NCBI GenBank assembly: GCA_025456345.1
Contig: JALOKU010000007.1
Coordinates: 1 to 64,000, forward strand
Source: Vicinamibacterales bacterium
GTDB lineage: Bacteria > Acidobacteriota > Vicinamibacteria > Vicinamibacterales > JAKQTR01
Length of the DNA stretch: 64,000 nt
Direction of reading: 5' to 3'
Shown piece by piece: positions 27,424 to 38,794 of the stretch; within the stretch, counting starts at the first letter, position 1; the number at the start of each line of letters is the position of its first letter. The position numbers and the translations under genes are program-made. The notes below the pieces were generated by a model. That model made no database searches. It had not been told where the DNA came from and worked only from the letters and a program-made list of their open reading frames with translations.

Positions 27424-29643
27424 TTATTCGACCTTGGGGACAATCTCGGAGATATCGGCGAGATCGAGGAGCAGCTCGTGCAGGCGCCGCAGCAGCGAGA
27501 GCCGCTGGACGCGCAGCTCGGGGTCCTCGACCATCACGAAGACGTCGGTGAAGAACTGATCGACCGACGGGCGGAAGCCCGAGGCGATCCGGAGCGCCTG
27601 ATCGTAGCGGCGCGCGGCCGCGGCTTCCCTGATCGACACCGACCGGCGCTCGAACTCCGCCAGCAGGGCCTGCTCCGCCGGCTCCGTCAGCCGGTCGACG
27701 GCGTCAACGCCCGGCCCCTGGAGTTCGCGGGAGAGGTTCGTGACGCGGCGGAAGGCCACGGCCAGCGCCTCGAAGTCGGCCGACGCCCGCACGCCGCGCA
27801 GCGCCTCCAGCCGGCGGCGCGTGTCGAGCGGGTCCGGCACGCCGGCCACGCGGCCGAGCACCGCGTTGAGTTCGTCGTAGGCGAAGCCGCGCTGCTCGAA
27901 GAGATAGCGCAGACGATCGATCAGGAACGCCGTCACCGCGTCGCGCCAGGCCTCCGGCGCGTCCTTGACGCCCTGCACCTCGCCGACACCCTGCCTGGCC
28001 TGATCCAGCATGCGGTCGAACGCGACGGGCAGCTCGAGGCCCGTCAGTTCCGGCAGGTCGACCACGGTGCGCAGCAGCCCCTGCGCCTGGCGCCTGAGGC
28101 CGAACGGATCGCGCGTGCCCGTCGGCCGCTCACCCGCCGCGAACAGCCCGACGACGGTGTCGAGCTTGTCGGCGATGGAGACCGCCGCCCACGTGACCGC
28201 GGCCTTGCCCAGGTCGGCCCGCGACGGCGGAGCGGCCGGTTCGATGCCCAGCGGCAGGTAATGATGGTAGACCGCGCGCCACACTTCTTCGGGCTGGCCC
28301 TGCACGCGGGCGTAGATGCCGCCCATGGTGCCCTGCAGCTCGGTCAGCTCGCGCACCATGCCGGTGGCCAGGTCGGCCTTCGCCAGCAGGGCCGCCTGGC
28401 GGGCGAACGGCGCGGCGTCGGGCGCGAGCAGGACATCGGCGGCCACGTATCCCGCCAGCGCCTCGATCCGGAGCGCCTTGGCGCGGTAGCTCCCGAGGCG
28501 CTTGTGGAAGAGCACGGTGTCCAGCCGCGGCAGGTGCGCGTCGAGCGTTGTCCTGCAGTCATCGTCCCAGAAGAAGCGGGCGTCGCGCAGGCGCGCCACC
28601 AGCGTGCGCTCGAGGTTCCGCGCGATGAGCTTCGAATCGTCGGGCTCGGTGTTGACCACCGCCAGAAACGCCGGCAGCAGCTGGCCGTGATCGTTCACCA
28701 CCGGGAAGAAGTGCTGATGGTGGATCATCGTCGTGGTCAGCACTTCCTCGGGGAGCTGGAGGAACTCCGCCCCGAACGTGCCGGCCACGACCGCGGGATA
28801 CTCGACCAGGTCCGGGACTTCCTGCAGGAGCCTCGACTGGCTCGCCGCGGCGCCGCTCACGCGCCCGCCGAGACGCCGCGCGTGGGCGTCGAGCTCACGG
28901 GCGATCTTCGCGTGCCGCTCCTCGCGCTCCAGCACCACGAAATGCTCGAGGAGGCGCGCCCGGTACTCGTCGAAGCTGCGCACCTTGATGGCCCGCCCGG
29001 CGCGGCCGCTGGTCGCGAGGAAGCGATGCCCGTAGGTGACGGCGCCCGACCGCACATCCTGGACGAGGCGGCTCTCGGCGGCCTCCAGTCGGCCGATGAC
29101 AAACGGCACCACGCGGCCGCCATAGAGGAACAGGATCCACCGGATTGGCCGGCCGAACAGCAGCTCGCCGCGGCCGTCGTCGAGCTGCGCGTCCCAGTGC
29201 ATCTGCTTGGGGAACGAGAGGTCGCGCAGCACGCCGGCCAGGACGTCCGGCAGGACGTCAACGGCGGGCTTGCCCCGGATCTTCTTGCGGAAGGCGAGGT
29301 AGACGCCCTTGGGGCTCTCGACGCGCTCGAGGCCCGCCACCTCGACGCCGTTCTTGCGCGCGAAGCCGGCGGCGGCCGGCGTGGGCTCGCCGTCGGGCTT
29401 GAAGGCCGCGGCCACCGGGGGGCCCATCAGCAGTTCTTCGAGATCGGCCTGGCGGTCGGCGATGTGCGCGATGCGCACGGTCAGCCGGCGCGGCGTGCTG
29501 TAGGTCTCGATCGGCGCCTCGGCCTCGAGGCGCACGCTCTTCATCCGCGCCGCGGTCGCCTCGCCGATCTGGGCGGTCAGGGGCGGCAGCCAGCTGGCGG
29601 GAATCTCCTCGCAGCCGAGTTCGATGAGCAGCTCGCGATCCAT
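27424..29643 (-). CDS. glyS: Glycyl-tRNA synthetase beta subunit
   Basis: This 739-residue beta subunit of the alpha2-beta2 bacterial glycyl-tRNA synthetase binds and positions tRNA-Gly. Family motifs include the N-terminal LLIELGCEEIPASWLPPL, YSTPRRLTVRI, MHWDAQ, and the central HHQHFFPVVNDHGQLLPAFL. The C-terminal helical/anticodon-binding region includes DVFVMVEDPELRVQRLSLL. The ATG at 29643 follows glyQ by seven bases. Length is slightly above the usual 690. Confidence 0.95.
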   Translation of the reverse strand: MDRELLIELGCEEIPASWLPPLTAQIGEATAARMKSVRLEAEAPIETYSTPRRLTVRIAHIADRQADLEELLMGPPVAAAFKPDGEPTPAAAGFARKNGVEVAGLERVESPKGVYLAFRKKIRGKPAVDVLPDVLAGVLRDLSFPKQMHWDAQLDDGRGELLFGRPIRWILFLYGGRVVPFVIGRLEAAESRLVQDVRSGAVTYGHRFLATSGRAGRAIKVRSFDEYRARLLEHFVVLEREERHAKIARELDAHARRLGGRVSGAAASQSRLLQEVPDLVEYPAVVAGTFGAEFLQLPEEVLTTTMIHHQHFFPVVNDHGQLLPAFLAVVNTEPDDSKLIARNLERTLVARLRDARFFWDDDCRTTLDAHLPRLDTVLFHKRLGSYRAKALRIEALAGYVAADVLLAPDAAPFARQAALLAKADLATGMVRELTELQGTMGGIYARVQGQPEEVWRAVYHHYLPLGIEPAAPPSRADLGKAAVTWAAVSIADKLDTVVGLFAAGERPTGTRDPFGLRRQAQGLLRTVVDLPELTGLELPVAFDRMLDQARQGVGEVQGVKDAPEAWRDAVTAFLIDRLRYLFEQRGFAYDELNAVLGRVAGVPDPLDTRRRLEALRGVRASADFEALAVAFRRVTNLSRELQGPGVDAVDRLTEPAEQALLAEFERRSVSIREAAAARRYDQALRIASGFRPSVDQFFTDVFVMVEDPELRVQRLSLLRRLHELLLDLADISEIVPKVE

Positions 29644-29650
29644 ACGCCTC

Positions 29651-30544
<894 letters not shown>

Positions 30545-30569
30545 AGCTGTTGCGTGGCTCCGGTCTATC

Positions 30570-31226
30570 CTACGACTGCCCGCGGAGCTCCCGGAGCACG
30601 CGGGCCGATTTCAGGTCCTTCTCGAGGTGCGCCGCGATGAGCGTGCGGTGCACCGCCTCCAGTTCGCGCAGGGCCCGCGGCGACGGGGCCAGGCCCTCGA
30701 TCCGATCCGGGCCGACTCGCGCCGCGGCCCTCAGAAACGCCACCGCCTCGTCCGACAGCGACAGGGACGCCAGCTGCGTCGGGTAGACGCCCTGCAGCCG
30801 CAGGAGCCAGTACTCGAAGTAGCGGGCAAGCGCCTCGATCGGGACGCCCGCCGCCAGCGCGTCAATCAGCGAGCTGCCCAGCCGGTACAGGCGGTCGTCG
30901 GCATCGCCCTCGAGTGCGCACTCGTCGATGAGCTCCGCGAAGTACCCCGTGTGCCCCAGCGCATCGGCCCTGACCGACCACAGCGGCGAACTGAGCGGCT
31001 CGGCGTAGTTCAGCGACACCAGCTCCCGGCTCTCCTTCTCGAAATACGTCACCTCGACGCGCGTGAGCGGCTCGAGGGCGCCTCCGAACCGCGACCGCAT
31101 CCGCCTCGCCCCCTGGGCCACACCGCGCCGCTTGCCGCGATCACGCGTCAGGAACACCACGATGCGATCGGCCTCGCCAAGCTTGTACGTGCGGAGGATG
31201 ATCGCTTCGGTGGTATGAAGGGGCAT
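30570..31226 (-). CDS. recO: DNA repair protein RecO
   Basis: This 218-residue protein mediates RecA loading with RecR. The N-terminal OB fold begins [20 protein letters not shown], which is why I chose ATG 31226 rather than the in-frame ATG at 31325. [20 protein letters not shown] follows, and a C-terminal helical domain has [15 protein letters not shown]. The Cys4 zinc motif seen in some RecO proteins is absent. The gene is somewhat short for the family. About 100 bases separate it from era; a TAGAAT (about 31286-31291, minus) could be a secondary promoter. Confidence 0.88.
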   Translation of the reverse strand: MPLHTTEAIILRTYKLGEADRIVVFLTRDRGKRRGVAQGARRMRSRFGGALEPLTRVEVTYFEKESRELVSLNYAEPLSSPLWSVRADALGHTGYFAELIDECALEGDADDRLYRLGSSLIDALAAGVPIEALARYFEYWLLRLQGVYPTQLASLSLSDEAVAFLRAAARVGPDRIEGLAPSPRALRELEAVHRTLIAAHLEKDLKSARVLRELRGQS

Positions 31227-31330
31227 CTCAAAGATCGGCGTCACAACCTGCGTCCGGCAGTTGAATCCGGCCGCAGCCCTGTATTCTATCCTGCTTTCGC
31301 GGCCCTCCCACAGGACCGGCTTCATCGGCG

Positions 31331-32221
31331 CTATTCATCGTCCCTGATGCCGATCTCGTCGAGCATGCGCGGGTCCTCGCGCCAGCCGGCCCGGACTTTC
31401 ACGCGCAAGTCCAGGAACACCTTCGCGCCGAAAAACCGTTCCAGCTCTTCCCGGGCCTCCGTGCCGATCCGCTTGATCATGGAGCCGCCCCGGCCGATGA
31501 CGATGGGCTTCTGGGACTCGCGCTCGACGAGGATGGTGCAGAACAGGCGCATCAGGCCCCGCTCGTCGGCATCCTCGAAATGGTCCATCGTCACCGCCGA
31601 CGAGAACGGCAGCTCGTCGCGCGTGTGCCGCAGAACCTTCTCGCGGACGATCTCGGCCACCCAGGCGCGCTCGGGCTGATCGGTCAGGTAATCCGCAGGG
31701 TAGAGCGCCTCGCCCTCGGGCAGGTGCTTCAGCAGCGCCTGCAGCAGCGCGTCCTCGTTCTCGCCGGTCAACGCCGACACCGGGACGATGTCCTCGAAGC
31801 GGGCCAGACGGCTCCAGTGTTCGATGAGCGGCAGCAACGCCGGCTTGTCGATGCGGTCAATCTTGTTCAGCGCAAGGACTATCGGCACCGAACCGCGCGC
31901 CAGCAGCTTGCCGAGATACTGGTCTCCCCCGCCGACCGCTTCGGTGGCGTCCGCCACGGCGCAGACGACGTCGGCCTGGCTGATGCTCTGCACGGCGACG
32001 TCGACCATCCGGACATTCAGGCGATGAAGGGGGCGATGAACCCCAGGGGTGTCGATGAAGACGACTTGCCCGCCATCGCCGTTGTGGACGCCGAGGATCC
32101 GGGTGCGGGTCGTCTGGGGCTTGTCCGAGACAATCGCCACCTTCTGTCCGACCAGCCGGTTCAGGAGCGTCGACTTGCCCGCATTCGGCCGGCCGACCAG
32201 CGCCACGAAGCCGGCCTTCAC
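31331..32221 (-). CDS. era: GTPase Era
   Basis: This 296-residue Ras-like GTPase assists 16S rRNA maturation and 30S assembly. Motifs: G1 GRPNAGKST, G2 QTTRTRI, G3 DTPG, G4 NKID, G5 SALTG. The C-terminal KH domain (about 210-285, with KPIVIGRGGSMIKRIGTEAR) binds the 3' end of 16S rRNA. GTG 32221 overlaps the stop of the CBS gene as GTGA. Confidence 0.96.
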   Translation of the reverse strand: MKAGFVALVGRPNAGKSTLLNRLVGQKVAIVSDKPQTTRTRILGVHNGDGGQVVFIDTPGVHRPLHRLNVRMVDVAVQSISQADVVCAVADATEAVGGGDQYLGKLLARGSVPIVLALNKIDRIDKPALLPLIEHWSRLARFEDIVPVSALTGENEDALLQALLKHLPEGEALYPADYLTDQPERAWVAEIVREKVLRHTRDELPFSSAVTMDHFEDADERGLMRLFCTILVERESQKPIVIGRGGSMIKRIGTEAREELERFFGAKVFLDLRVKVRAGWREDPRMLDEIGIRDDE

Positions 32222-33513
32222 GACGGCCGCCCTTCGTCGAGCCCGCCGGGCTTGCCTGGCGCCGTCGCCGATTCGCCGTTGCGCGAGCGCTTCCACACGC
32301 GCACGCGGTGCACGCGGCGGCGCTCGGCGTCGAGGATCTCCACGAGCAGGTCGTCGATGGTGTGCACTTCGCCCGCGGCCGGCACGCGGCCGAGGCGCGC
32401 CATGACGTAGCCGCCCACCGTCTCGAATCCCTCGCCTTCGATGGCCACGCCGAGGCGCTCGCCGAGGGTCTCGATGTCGGCCTTGCCGGACACCACGAAC
32501 CGCCCCTGGCCTTCGTCGACGAACGGCTCGGGCTCGACGTCGTACTCGTCGCGGATTTCGCCCACGATCTCCTCGAGCAGGTCCTCGAGCGTCACCAGAC
32601 CGGCCGTCCCGCCGTATTCGTCGACGACGATGGCGATCTGCCATTGCTGGCGCTGGAACTCGCGGAGCAGCTCCGACACCCGCTTGGTCTCGGGCACGAC
32701 GTAGGCCGGGCGCACCAGCGTCGAGACCGGCCGGTCCGGCGGCTCGGTCGCCGGCAGCCGCATGAGATCCTTGATGAAGACGAACCCGGCGATGTTGTCG
32801 AGCGAGTCGACGTACACGGGTATGCGCGAGTACTCCTGCTCGCGGAAAAACGTGCGCAGTTCCGCGAGCGTCGCATCCGCGCGGATGGCCACGATGTCCG
32901 GGCGCGGCGTCATCACTTCGTGCACCAGCGTGTCGCCGAAATCGACGATCGACTGGAGCATCTGCCGCTCGTCGCGCTCGATGAGCCCCTCCTGCTCCCC
33001 CGCGTCGAGGTAGGCGGTGGTCGCCTCCAGCTGAGCTTCGTCGGAGACCGGAGTCTGGGTCGTGGCGGGCTGTTCGCGCCGCGCGGCCAGCAGGGCGCGC
33101 AGCGGCGCCGCGATGGGCGACACCAGGCGCGCCGCCGCGTCGAACGACGGCAACAGCGCATCCAGCACGGCCTCGGGATTGCGCCGGACGATGAGGTACG
33201 GCAGCAGGTGCTCGAACACCAGGATGAAGGCTGCCGCCGAGAGTCCAGTCCAGAGGAGCGCCGCGGCGTTGCCGAGGCCGAAGACGCTCGCGAGCAGCAC
33301 CGCGACGGCCACGTGCACGGCGCCGAGCATGGCGCGCACCGGCACGAAGAGCTGGACGGGATCGTCCAGATAGGCCCCCAGCCGGGTCGACCGGCTGCCC
33401 CTTTCCGCAAGCAGGCGCAGCGACAGCCGCATCAGCATCGCAAACGCCGCCGCGACCGAACCCAGGTACGTCGCGGCGGCACCGAGCACGGCCAGCAGGC
33501 CCGGGAGCATCAC
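32218..33513 (-). CDS. CNNM/TlyC-CorC-type CBS-domain membrane protein
   Basis: This 431-residue protein has an N-terminal DUF21/CNNM-like membrane region (about 1-130; three to four helices, [14 protein letters not shown] near the end of it). A CBS pair follows (about 190-320), with [39 protein letters not shown] and [21 protein letters not shown] CorC_HlyC domain comes last (about 335-415, [17 protein letters not shown]). Relatives are linked to Mg2+ efflux. In Firmicutes the same slot between ybeY and era holds dgkA/cdd. Four-base overlaps join it to ybeY and era. Confidence 0.9.
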   Translation of the reverse strand: MMLPGLLAVLGAAATYLGSVAAAFAMLMRLSLRLLAERGSRSTRLGAYLDDPVQLFVPVRAMLGAVHVAVAVLLASVFGLGNAAALLWTGLSAAAFILVFEHLLPYLIVRRNPEAVLDALLPSFDAAARLVSPIAAPLRALLAARREQPATTQTPVSDEAQLEATTAYLDAGEQEGLIERDERQMLQSIVDFGDTLVHEVMTPRPDIVAIRADATLAELRTFFREQEYSRIPVYVDSLDNIAGFVFIKDLMRLPATEPPDRPVSTLVRPAYVVPETKRVSELLREFQRQQWQIAIVVDEYGGTAGLVTLEDLLEEIVGEIRDEYDVEPEPFVDEGQGRFVVSGKADIETLGERLGVAIEGEGFETVGGYVMARLGRVPAAGEVHTIDDLLVEILDAERRRVHRVRVWKRSRNGESATAPGKPGGLDEGRPS

Positions 33514-33980
33514 CCGCGTCCTCCTTCCCGCTCGATCAGCCCTTCCCGGAGACCGCCCTTCCGCCGCAGGCGCGTCTCGAGGGCCCTCATGCGCCCCGCA
33601 TCAGCGTGGTGTTCATGGTCGTAGCCGAGCAGGTGCAGGAGGCCGTGCAGCGCGAGCACCCGCGCCTCGACGCCGAATCCGTGCCCGGCCCGGAGCGCCT
33701 GCCGGCGTGCGACGCCTTCGGCGATCACGATGTCGCCGAGGAAGCGCGGCTCACCCGAAGGAAACGAGAGGACGTCGGTCGAGGCGTCGTTCCGCCGGTG
33801 CGCGCGGTTGAGGGCGCGCATCGCGGCGTCGCTCACAAACGCCACCGACACCTCGCCGCGCGCGCGGGCGGGCGCGGCGCCGCTCAGCCAGGCGGAGAGC
33901 CCTGCCACCCGCACGGGGCGGCGGGTGTGGCTCGTGACCGTCACCTCCAGGGCCCTGCGGCGCGTGGCGGCGGCGGTCAT
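33510..33980 (-). CDS. ybeY: Endoribonuclease YbeY
   Basis: This 156-residue metalloprotein works in 16S rRNA 3'-end processing and ribosome quality control. The zinc-binding motif [12 protein letters not shown] (about residues 112-123) gives the three His, and STDVLSFP is the second hallmark. The N-terminus begins in a basic stretch, so the exact start is not certain. It overlaps phoH upstream and the CBS gene downstream by four bases each. Confidence 0.93.
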   Translation of the reverse strand: MTAAATRRRALEVTVTSHTRRPVRVAGLSAWLSGAAPARARGEVSVAFVSDAAMRALNRAHRRNDASTDVLSFPSGEPRFLGDIVIAEGVARRQALRAGHGFGVEARVLALHGLLHLLGYDHEHHADAGRMRALETRLRRKGGLREGLIEREGGRG

Positions 33981-34984
33981 GACGGGCTCCCCTGGCCGGT
34001 CCCGCCGCGGCTCCCGGTCGCGGTATACGCCGCGTACGCCTTCACGATCTGCTGCACCACCCGGTGCCGGACGACGTCCCGATCGTCGAAGTAGACGAAC
34101 TCGATGCCCTCCACCTGCCCGACCACCTTGATCGCCTCGACCAGGCCCGATGTCTTGCCGGGCGGCAGATCGATCTGCGTGATGTCGCCGGTGACGACCG
34201 CCTTCGAGCCGAACCCGAGGCGGGTCAGGAACATCTTCATCTGCTCGGAGCTGGTGTTCTGCGCCTCGTCGAGGATGACGAAGGCGTCGTTCAGCGTGCG
34301 GCCGCGCATGAACGCCAGCGGCGCGATCTCAATCGTGCCGCGCTCCAGCAGCCGCGCCGCGCGCTCGCCGTCGATCATGTCGTAGAGCGCGTCGTATAGG
34401 GGCCGCAGATAGGGATTGACCTTCTCCTGGAGGTCGCCCGGCAGGAAGCCGAGCTTCTCGCCGGCCTCGACGGCCGGGCGCGCCAGGATGATCCGCGTCA
34501 CCCGCTTCGACAGCAGGTAGGACACCGCCTGGGCCATCGCCAGGTACGTCTTCCCGGTGCCCGCCGGCCCGATGCCGAACACGACGTCGACGCGTTCGAT
34601 CGCCTCGATATAGCGCTTCTGGTTCAGGCTCCGCGCCGACACGGTCCGGCGGCCGCCGCCGGGGCGCAGCGTCGCCTTCAGGAAGAAGTCGCGCAGGTCC
34701 GCCGACGGGTCCTGCATCAGCAGCTCCGCGGCGGTCTTCACGTCGCCGTTCGACAGCGGGTAGCCGTCCTGCTGGAGCGCCACCAGGCGCTCCACGAGCT
34801 GCTCGACGCGAGCCACGGCCGCTGGGTCGCCCGCGACCTGCAGGTCGTGCCCCTGCGTGGACAGGCGCACGCCAGACACCGACTCGATGAAGCGCAGGTT
34901 CTCGTCGTAGGGACCGAACAGGGCCTCGACGCTGTCGTCGGGCAGCGCGATCGTGCGTGTCCCCGCCGCCGACTTCCCCTCCAT
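33977..34984 (-). CDS. phoH: PhoH-family ATPase
   Basis: This 335-residue protein has an N-terminal KH-like region (about 1-110) and a P-loop ATPase domain with Walker [14 protein letters not shown] and Walker [41 protein letters not shown] is a PhoH signature. It is predicted to be an RNA helicase/nuclease partner acting with YbeY in rRNA metabolism. It lies between aspS and ybeY, with three bases separating its ATG from the aspS stop. Confidence 0.94.
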   Translation of the reverse strand: MEGKSAAGTRTIALPDDSVEALFGPYDENLRFIESVSGVRLSTQGHDLQVAGDPAAVARVEQLVERLVALQQDGYPLSNGDVKTAAELLMQDPSADLRDFFLKATLRPGGGRRTVSARSLNQKRYIEAIERVDVVFGIGPAGTGKTYLAMAQAVSYLLSKRVTRIILARPAVEAGEKLGFLPGDLQEKVNPYLRPLYDALYDMIDGERAARLLERGTIEIAPLAFMRGRTLNDAFVILDEAQNTSSEQMKMFLTRLGFGSKAVVTGDITQIDLPPGKTSGLVEAIKVVGQVEGIEFVYFDDRDVVRHRVVQQIVKAYAAYTATGSRGGTGQGSPS

Positions 34985-34987
34985 CCC

Positions 34988-36754
34988 TCAGCCCTCGATC
35001 CGGAGCCGCAGCTCACGCAACTGGCGGGCGTCGACCGGCGTCGGCGCCGTCGACATCAGGTCCACGGCCTGCGCCGTCTTCGGGAAGGCGATGACGTCGC
35101 GGATGGACGGCTCCCCCGCCAGGATCGCGACGATCCGGTCAAGGCCGAGGGCGATGCCGCCGTGCGGCGGCGTCCCGTACTCGAGCGACTCGAGGAAGAA
35201 GCCGAAGCGGAGTTTGGCGTCCTCGTCGCTGATGCCGAGCAGCGTGAACATCCGTCGCTGCAGCGCCGTGTCGTGGATCCGAATGCTGCCGCCGCCGATC
35301 TCGCTGCCGTTCAGCACGAGGTCGTAGGCCTGCGCGAGCACGCCCCCGGGGTTCTCCTCGAGCCGGTCCATGTCCGCTTCGACCGGCGACGTGAAGGGGT
35401 GGTGCATGGCCACCCACCGGCGCTCGTCGCCGTCCCACTCGAGCAGCGGGAAATCGGTGACCCACGTGAAGGCGAACTCGTCGGTCTTGAGCCAGCCCCG
35501 GCTTTTCGCGACCGAGAGGCGGATCTGGCCGAGCACTTTCGAGGTGGCATCGGCGGGCCCGGAAGCCAGCAGGAGCAGGTCGGCGGCTCCGGCACCGGCA
35601 GCGTCCAGCGCCGCGCGCATCGTGCCCTCACCCGCCGCCTTGAGCGCCGAGCTCTGGATCGCCTCGCCGCTGCGGCGCACCCAGACCAGCCCGCCGGCGC
35701 CCAGGGACTTCGCTTCCTCGGCGAGCGTGTCGAGTTCCTTGCGCGAGGCGGCCGCGCCGCCGGGGACGACAATCCCGCGCACGACGCCGCCGCCGGCCAC
35801 CGCGTCACGGAAGACGCTGAACGTCGAGTCGGTGAACACGCCGGAGACGTCGGTGATGACCATGCCGACGCGGAGGTCCGGCTTGTCCGACCCGTAGCGC
35901 GCCAGGGCCTCCGCGTAGGACATCCGCGCGAAGGGCAGGGTGATGTCCCGGCCGATCACCGCGAACACCTCTTTGATCAACGGCTCAATGGTCGCGAACA
36001 CCAGCTCGCGCGTCGCGAACGACATCTCGACGTCGATCTGCGTGAACTCGGGCTGGCGATCGGCTCGCAGGTCCTCGTCGCGGAAGCACTTCACGATCTG
36101 GAAGTACCGATCGGTCCCGGCGATCATGAGGATCTGCTTGAAGATCTGCGGCGACTGCGGGAGGGCGTAGAACTCGCCCGGATGCACCCGGCTCGGCACG
36201 AGATAGTCGCGCGCGCCTTCGGGCGTCGACTTCGTGAGCATGGGGGTTTCGATTTCCCAGAACCCCTGCCCGTCGAAGTACTTCCGCACCGCCATCGTCA
36301 CCCGGTGGCGGAGGCCGAGGTTCGCCTGCAGCGCCGGCCGGCGAAGGTCGAGGTAGCGGTAGCGCAGCCGCAGTTCGTCCGACGCCGCGACGTCGTCCGC
36401 AATGACGAACGGCGGCACCTTCGCCTCGCTCAGCAGCTTGAGCTCGGTCGCCTCCACTTCCACGGCCCCGGTCGGCATCTTCGCGTTCATGGCCTCGGCG
36501 GCCCGCGGGCGCACCCGGCCGCGCACGCCGAGGACGAATTCGGCGCGCAGATGCTTGGCGCGGTCGCGAAGGCCCTCGGCCTCGAAAACCACCTGGGTCA
36601 GCCCGTGGCGATCGCGCAGGTCGAGGAAGACGAGGTGGCCCAGGTCCCGCACCTTGTGGACCCAGCCGAGCAGCAGCACCTCGCGCCCGGCGTCTTCGGC
36701 ACGCAGCTGGCCGCACGTGTGCGTGCGCGCCCAGTCGCCCAGCTTGTCCACCAC
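34988..36754 (-). CDS. aspS: Aspartyl-tRNA synthetase
   Basis: This 588-residue class II synthetase has an N-terminal OB anticodon-binding domain (about 1-110, LGWVHKVRDLGHLVFLDLRD). The catalytic core carries motif 2 FRDEDLRADRQPEFTQIDVE and motif 3 GIALGLDRIVAILAGE. A bacterial-type GAD insertion lies at about 290-420. QSPQIFKQILMIAG is typical. Whether it charges only tRNA-Asp or also tRNA-Asn cannot be read from this sequence; no gatCAB is in the window. Confidence 0.96.
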   Translation of the reverse strand: MVDKLGDWARTHTCGQLRAEDAGREVLLLGWVHKVRDLGHLVFLDLRDRHGLTQVVFEAEGLRDRAKHLRAEFVLGVRGRVRPRAAEAMNAKMPTGAVEVEATELKLLSEAKVPPFVIADDVAASDELRLRYRYLDLRRPALQANLGLRHRVTMAVRKYFDGQGFWEIETPMLTKSTPEGARDYLVPSRVHPGEFYALPQSPQIFKQILMIAGTDRYFQIVKCFRDEDLRADRQPEFTQIDVEMSFATRELVFATIEPLIKEVFAVIGRDITLPFARMSYAEALARYGSDKPDLRVGMVITDVSGVFTDSTFSVFRDAVAGGGVVRGIVVPGGAAASRKELDTLAEEAKSLGAGGLVWVRRSGEAIQSSALKAAGEGTMRAALDAAGAGAADLLLLASGPADATSKVLGQIRLSVAKSRGWLKTDEFAFTWVTDFPLLEWDGDERRWVAMHHPFTSPVEADMDRLEENPGGVLAQAYDLVLNGSEIGGGSIRIHDTALQRRMFTLLGISDEDAKLRFGFFLESLEYGTPPHGGIALGLDRIVAILAGEPSIRDVIAFPKTAQAVDLMSTAPTPVDARQLRELRLRIEG

Positions 36755-36760
36755 GGTTCG

Positions 36761-38023
36761 CTACTCCTGCCCGCCGGCCACCAGGGCCCGGCAATGATTG
36801 ACGACGGCGTCGCGCGAGACGCGCGCCTGGCCGCCCTTCGTCATGTCCTTCACGCTCACCACGCCGGCGGCCAGTTCGTCGTCGCCGAGGATCAGGGCGA
36901 ACGCGGCCTTCAGGCGATCGGCCCGCTTCATCTGCGACTTGATGCTGCGCCCTTCGTACTCCATGTGGGCTTCGAGCCCCGCGCGCCGCAGGTCGCGCAG
37001 CAGGGCGAGCGCCGACTCCCGGGCTGGCTCCCCCATCGCCGCGACAAACAGCGGACGCCGCCCGTCGTCGCGCGCGCCGTCGGGCATCGCCAGCACGAGG
37101 CGCTCGATGCCGGCCGCGAAGCCGATCCCGACGCGGTCCGGCCCGCCCAGTTGTTTCACCAGGCCGTCGTAGCGGCCTCCGCCGAGGATCGCGTTCTGCG
37201 CACCGATGTTGCCGGCGAGGATCTCAAAGGTGGTCCGGGTGTAGTAGTCGAGCCCCCGAACGAGACGGTGCGAGACCCGGTACGGAATCCCGTACATCCC
37301 GAGGTGGCGCTCCACCGCGGCGAAGTGGTCGCGGCACGCATCGCACAGGTAATCGACGGAGTGCGGCAGCCCGTCGATGATGGGCTGGTCCTGCGGCACC
37401 TTGCAGTCGAAGATCCGGAGCGGGTTCACCCCGGCCCGCCGCTGGCAGTCGCCGCACAGCCTGGTGACGTCCTCACCGAGGGCCTTGAGGAGCGCCTCGC
37501 CGAACGCCGGCCGGCACGCCGGACAGCCCACGGAATTGACCACCAGTTCGGCGTTTGCGATCCCCAGTTCACCGACGAGCGCCCACGCAAGGTCGACCAC
37601 TTCGGCGTCCACGGCGGGATCCGAAACCCCGAACACCTCGACATCGAGCTGATGGAACTGCCGGTACCGCCCCTTCTGGGGCCGCTCGTACCGAAACATC
37701 GGGCCGAAGAGGTAGATCTTCGGCGAGGCCATGGCCTGCTCCAGGCTGTGCTCCACGAAGGCGCGCACCAGGCTCGGCGTGGCCTCGGGGCGCAGGGTGA
37801 TGCGCTCGCCGCCCTTGTCGGTGAACGCGTACATCTCCTTCTGGACGATGTCCGTCGTCTCGCCCGTGCCCTTGGCGAACAGTTCCTCGCGCTCGATGAT
37901 GGGCGTGCGGACCTCGGCGTACCCGTAGCGCTCGAAGAGGCGGCGAGACACGGCCTCGACGCGCTGCCAGCGCTCCACCTCGCCTGGGAGGATGTCGTGG
38001 GTTCCCCGGATTGCTGGAATCAT
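36761..38023 (-). CDS. hisS: Histidyl-tRNA synthetase
   Basis: This 420-residue class II synthetase starts MIPAIRGTHDILPGEVERWQ. Motif 2 (MFRYERPQKGRYRQFHQLDV) and the histidine-specific segments RGLDYYTRTTFE and GGGRYDGLVKQLGG are present. The insertion domain (about 175-245) contains four CxxC-like pairs (CPACRPAF, LCGDCQRR, LCDACRDHF), as in the Cys-containing HisRS subgroup. The C-terminal anticodon domain is normal. It lies six bases upstream of aspS. Confidence 0.96.
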   Translation of the reverse strand: MIPAIRGTHDILPGEVERWQRVEAVSRRLFERYGYAEVRTPIIEREELFAKGTGETTDIVQKEMYAFTDKGGERITLRPEATPSLVRAFVEHSLEQAMASPKIYLFGPMFRYERPQKGRYRQFHQLDVEVFGVSDPAVDAEVVDLAWALVGELGIANAELVVNSVGCPACRPAFGEALLKALGEDVTRLCGDCQRRAGVNPLRIFDCKVPQDQPIIDGLPHSVDYLCDACRDHFAAVERHLGMYGIPYRVSHRLVRGLDYYTRTTFEILAGNIGAQNAILGGGRYDGLVKQLGGPDRVGIGFAAGIERLVLAMPDGARDDGRRPLFVAAMGEPARESALALLRDLRRAGLEAHMEYEGRSIKSQMKRADRLKAAFALILGDDELAAGVVSVKDMTKGGQARVSRDAVVNHCRALVAGGQE

Positions 38024-38041
38024 GAGTCCCTTAGGCTTGCC

Positions 38042-38242
38042 TCACCGCTTGAATAACGCCATCAGCACGGTCAGCGCGACGCTCACGAGGATCGACGTCG
38101 TGATGGGCAGGTAGAACGAAAACGACCCGCGGCGCACAACAATGTCGCCTGGCAGGCGGCCGATGGGCACGCCCCACCAGATCAGCAGGCCGCCCGCCGC
38201 GACAAGAAGCCCGAACCCTACAAGGAACTTGCCGAAGGCCAC
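38042..38242 (-). CDS. DUF2905 small membrane protein
   Basis: This 66-residue protein has two transmembrane helices (about 5-25 and 45-63) joined by PIGRLPGDIVVRRGSFSFYL, the DUF2905 hallmark (RLPGDI...FYFP). Function unknown. It lies between ndk and hisS with 18-24 base gaps, so it is part of the operon. Confidence 0.85.
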   Translation of the reverse strand: MAFGKFLVGFGLLVAAGGLLIWWGVPIGRLPGDIVVRRGSFSFYLPITTSILVSVALTVLMALFKR

Positions 38243-38266
38243 GGCCGCCTTCCCTTGCTGCCGGCG

Positions 38267-38680
38267 TCAGACCAGGTCGACGCCCGCGAAGAAATAGCCC
38301 GTCTCGAATGCCGCCGTCTCGGGCGCGTCGGACCCGTGCGTGGCGTTGCGCTCGATGTTGCTGCCGAAATCGGCGCGGATCGATCCCGCCGGGGCCTTCG
38401 AGGGGTCGGTCGCCCCCATCAGGTCCCGCCACTTCCTGATCGCCCCGTCGGCCTCGAGCACCATCACGACGGCCGGGCCGGACGACATGAACGCCGTCAG
38501 GCTGGCGAAAAACGGCCGCTCCCGGTGGACCGCGTAGAAGCCCTCGGCCTCGGCCTTGCTCAGGTGGACGCGGCGCATGGCGCGAATCCGGAAGCCGGCC
38601 GCTTCGATGCGCTGGATGATCGGGCCGGCGAACTGCTTCTCGACGGCGTCGGGCTTGATGATGGCCAGTGTACGTTCCAT
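38267..38680 (-). CDS. ndk: Nucleoside diphosphate kinase
   Basis: This 137-residue enzyme transfers phosphate from ATP to other nucleoside diphosphates. It starts [17 protein letters not shown] at ATG 38680. The phosphorylated His stands in [15 protein letters not shown] (about residue 115). It is the first gene of the long minus-strand series that leads down to mutL. An in-frame extension to 38743 is not conserved. Confidence 0.96.
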   Translation of the reverse strand: MERTLAIIKPDAVEKQFAGPIIQRIEAAGFRIRAMRRVHLSKAEAEGFYAVHRERPFFASLTAFMSSGPAVVMVLEADGAIRKWRDLMGATDPSKAPAGSIRADFGSNIERNATHGSDAPETAAFETGYFFAGVDLV

Positions 38681-38794
38681 ATCCTGTTGATTATACCGCG
38701 TGCCTGCTGTTTCGCCCGTGCGCCCCGTCCCAATCCCTGGCACTTCCCCTCGAAATGGGAGCCGTCGCCGTTTCGGCGCGGGGGAACGGGTGGA

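Noticed and set aside
34847-38056. A 1069-codon open frame on the plus strand opposite aspS and hisS
   Set aside because: It lies fully antisense to aspS, hisS and part of phoH, which carry clear family motifs. Its translation is Arg/His/Asp/Gly-rich, as expected for the complement of GC-rich codons.
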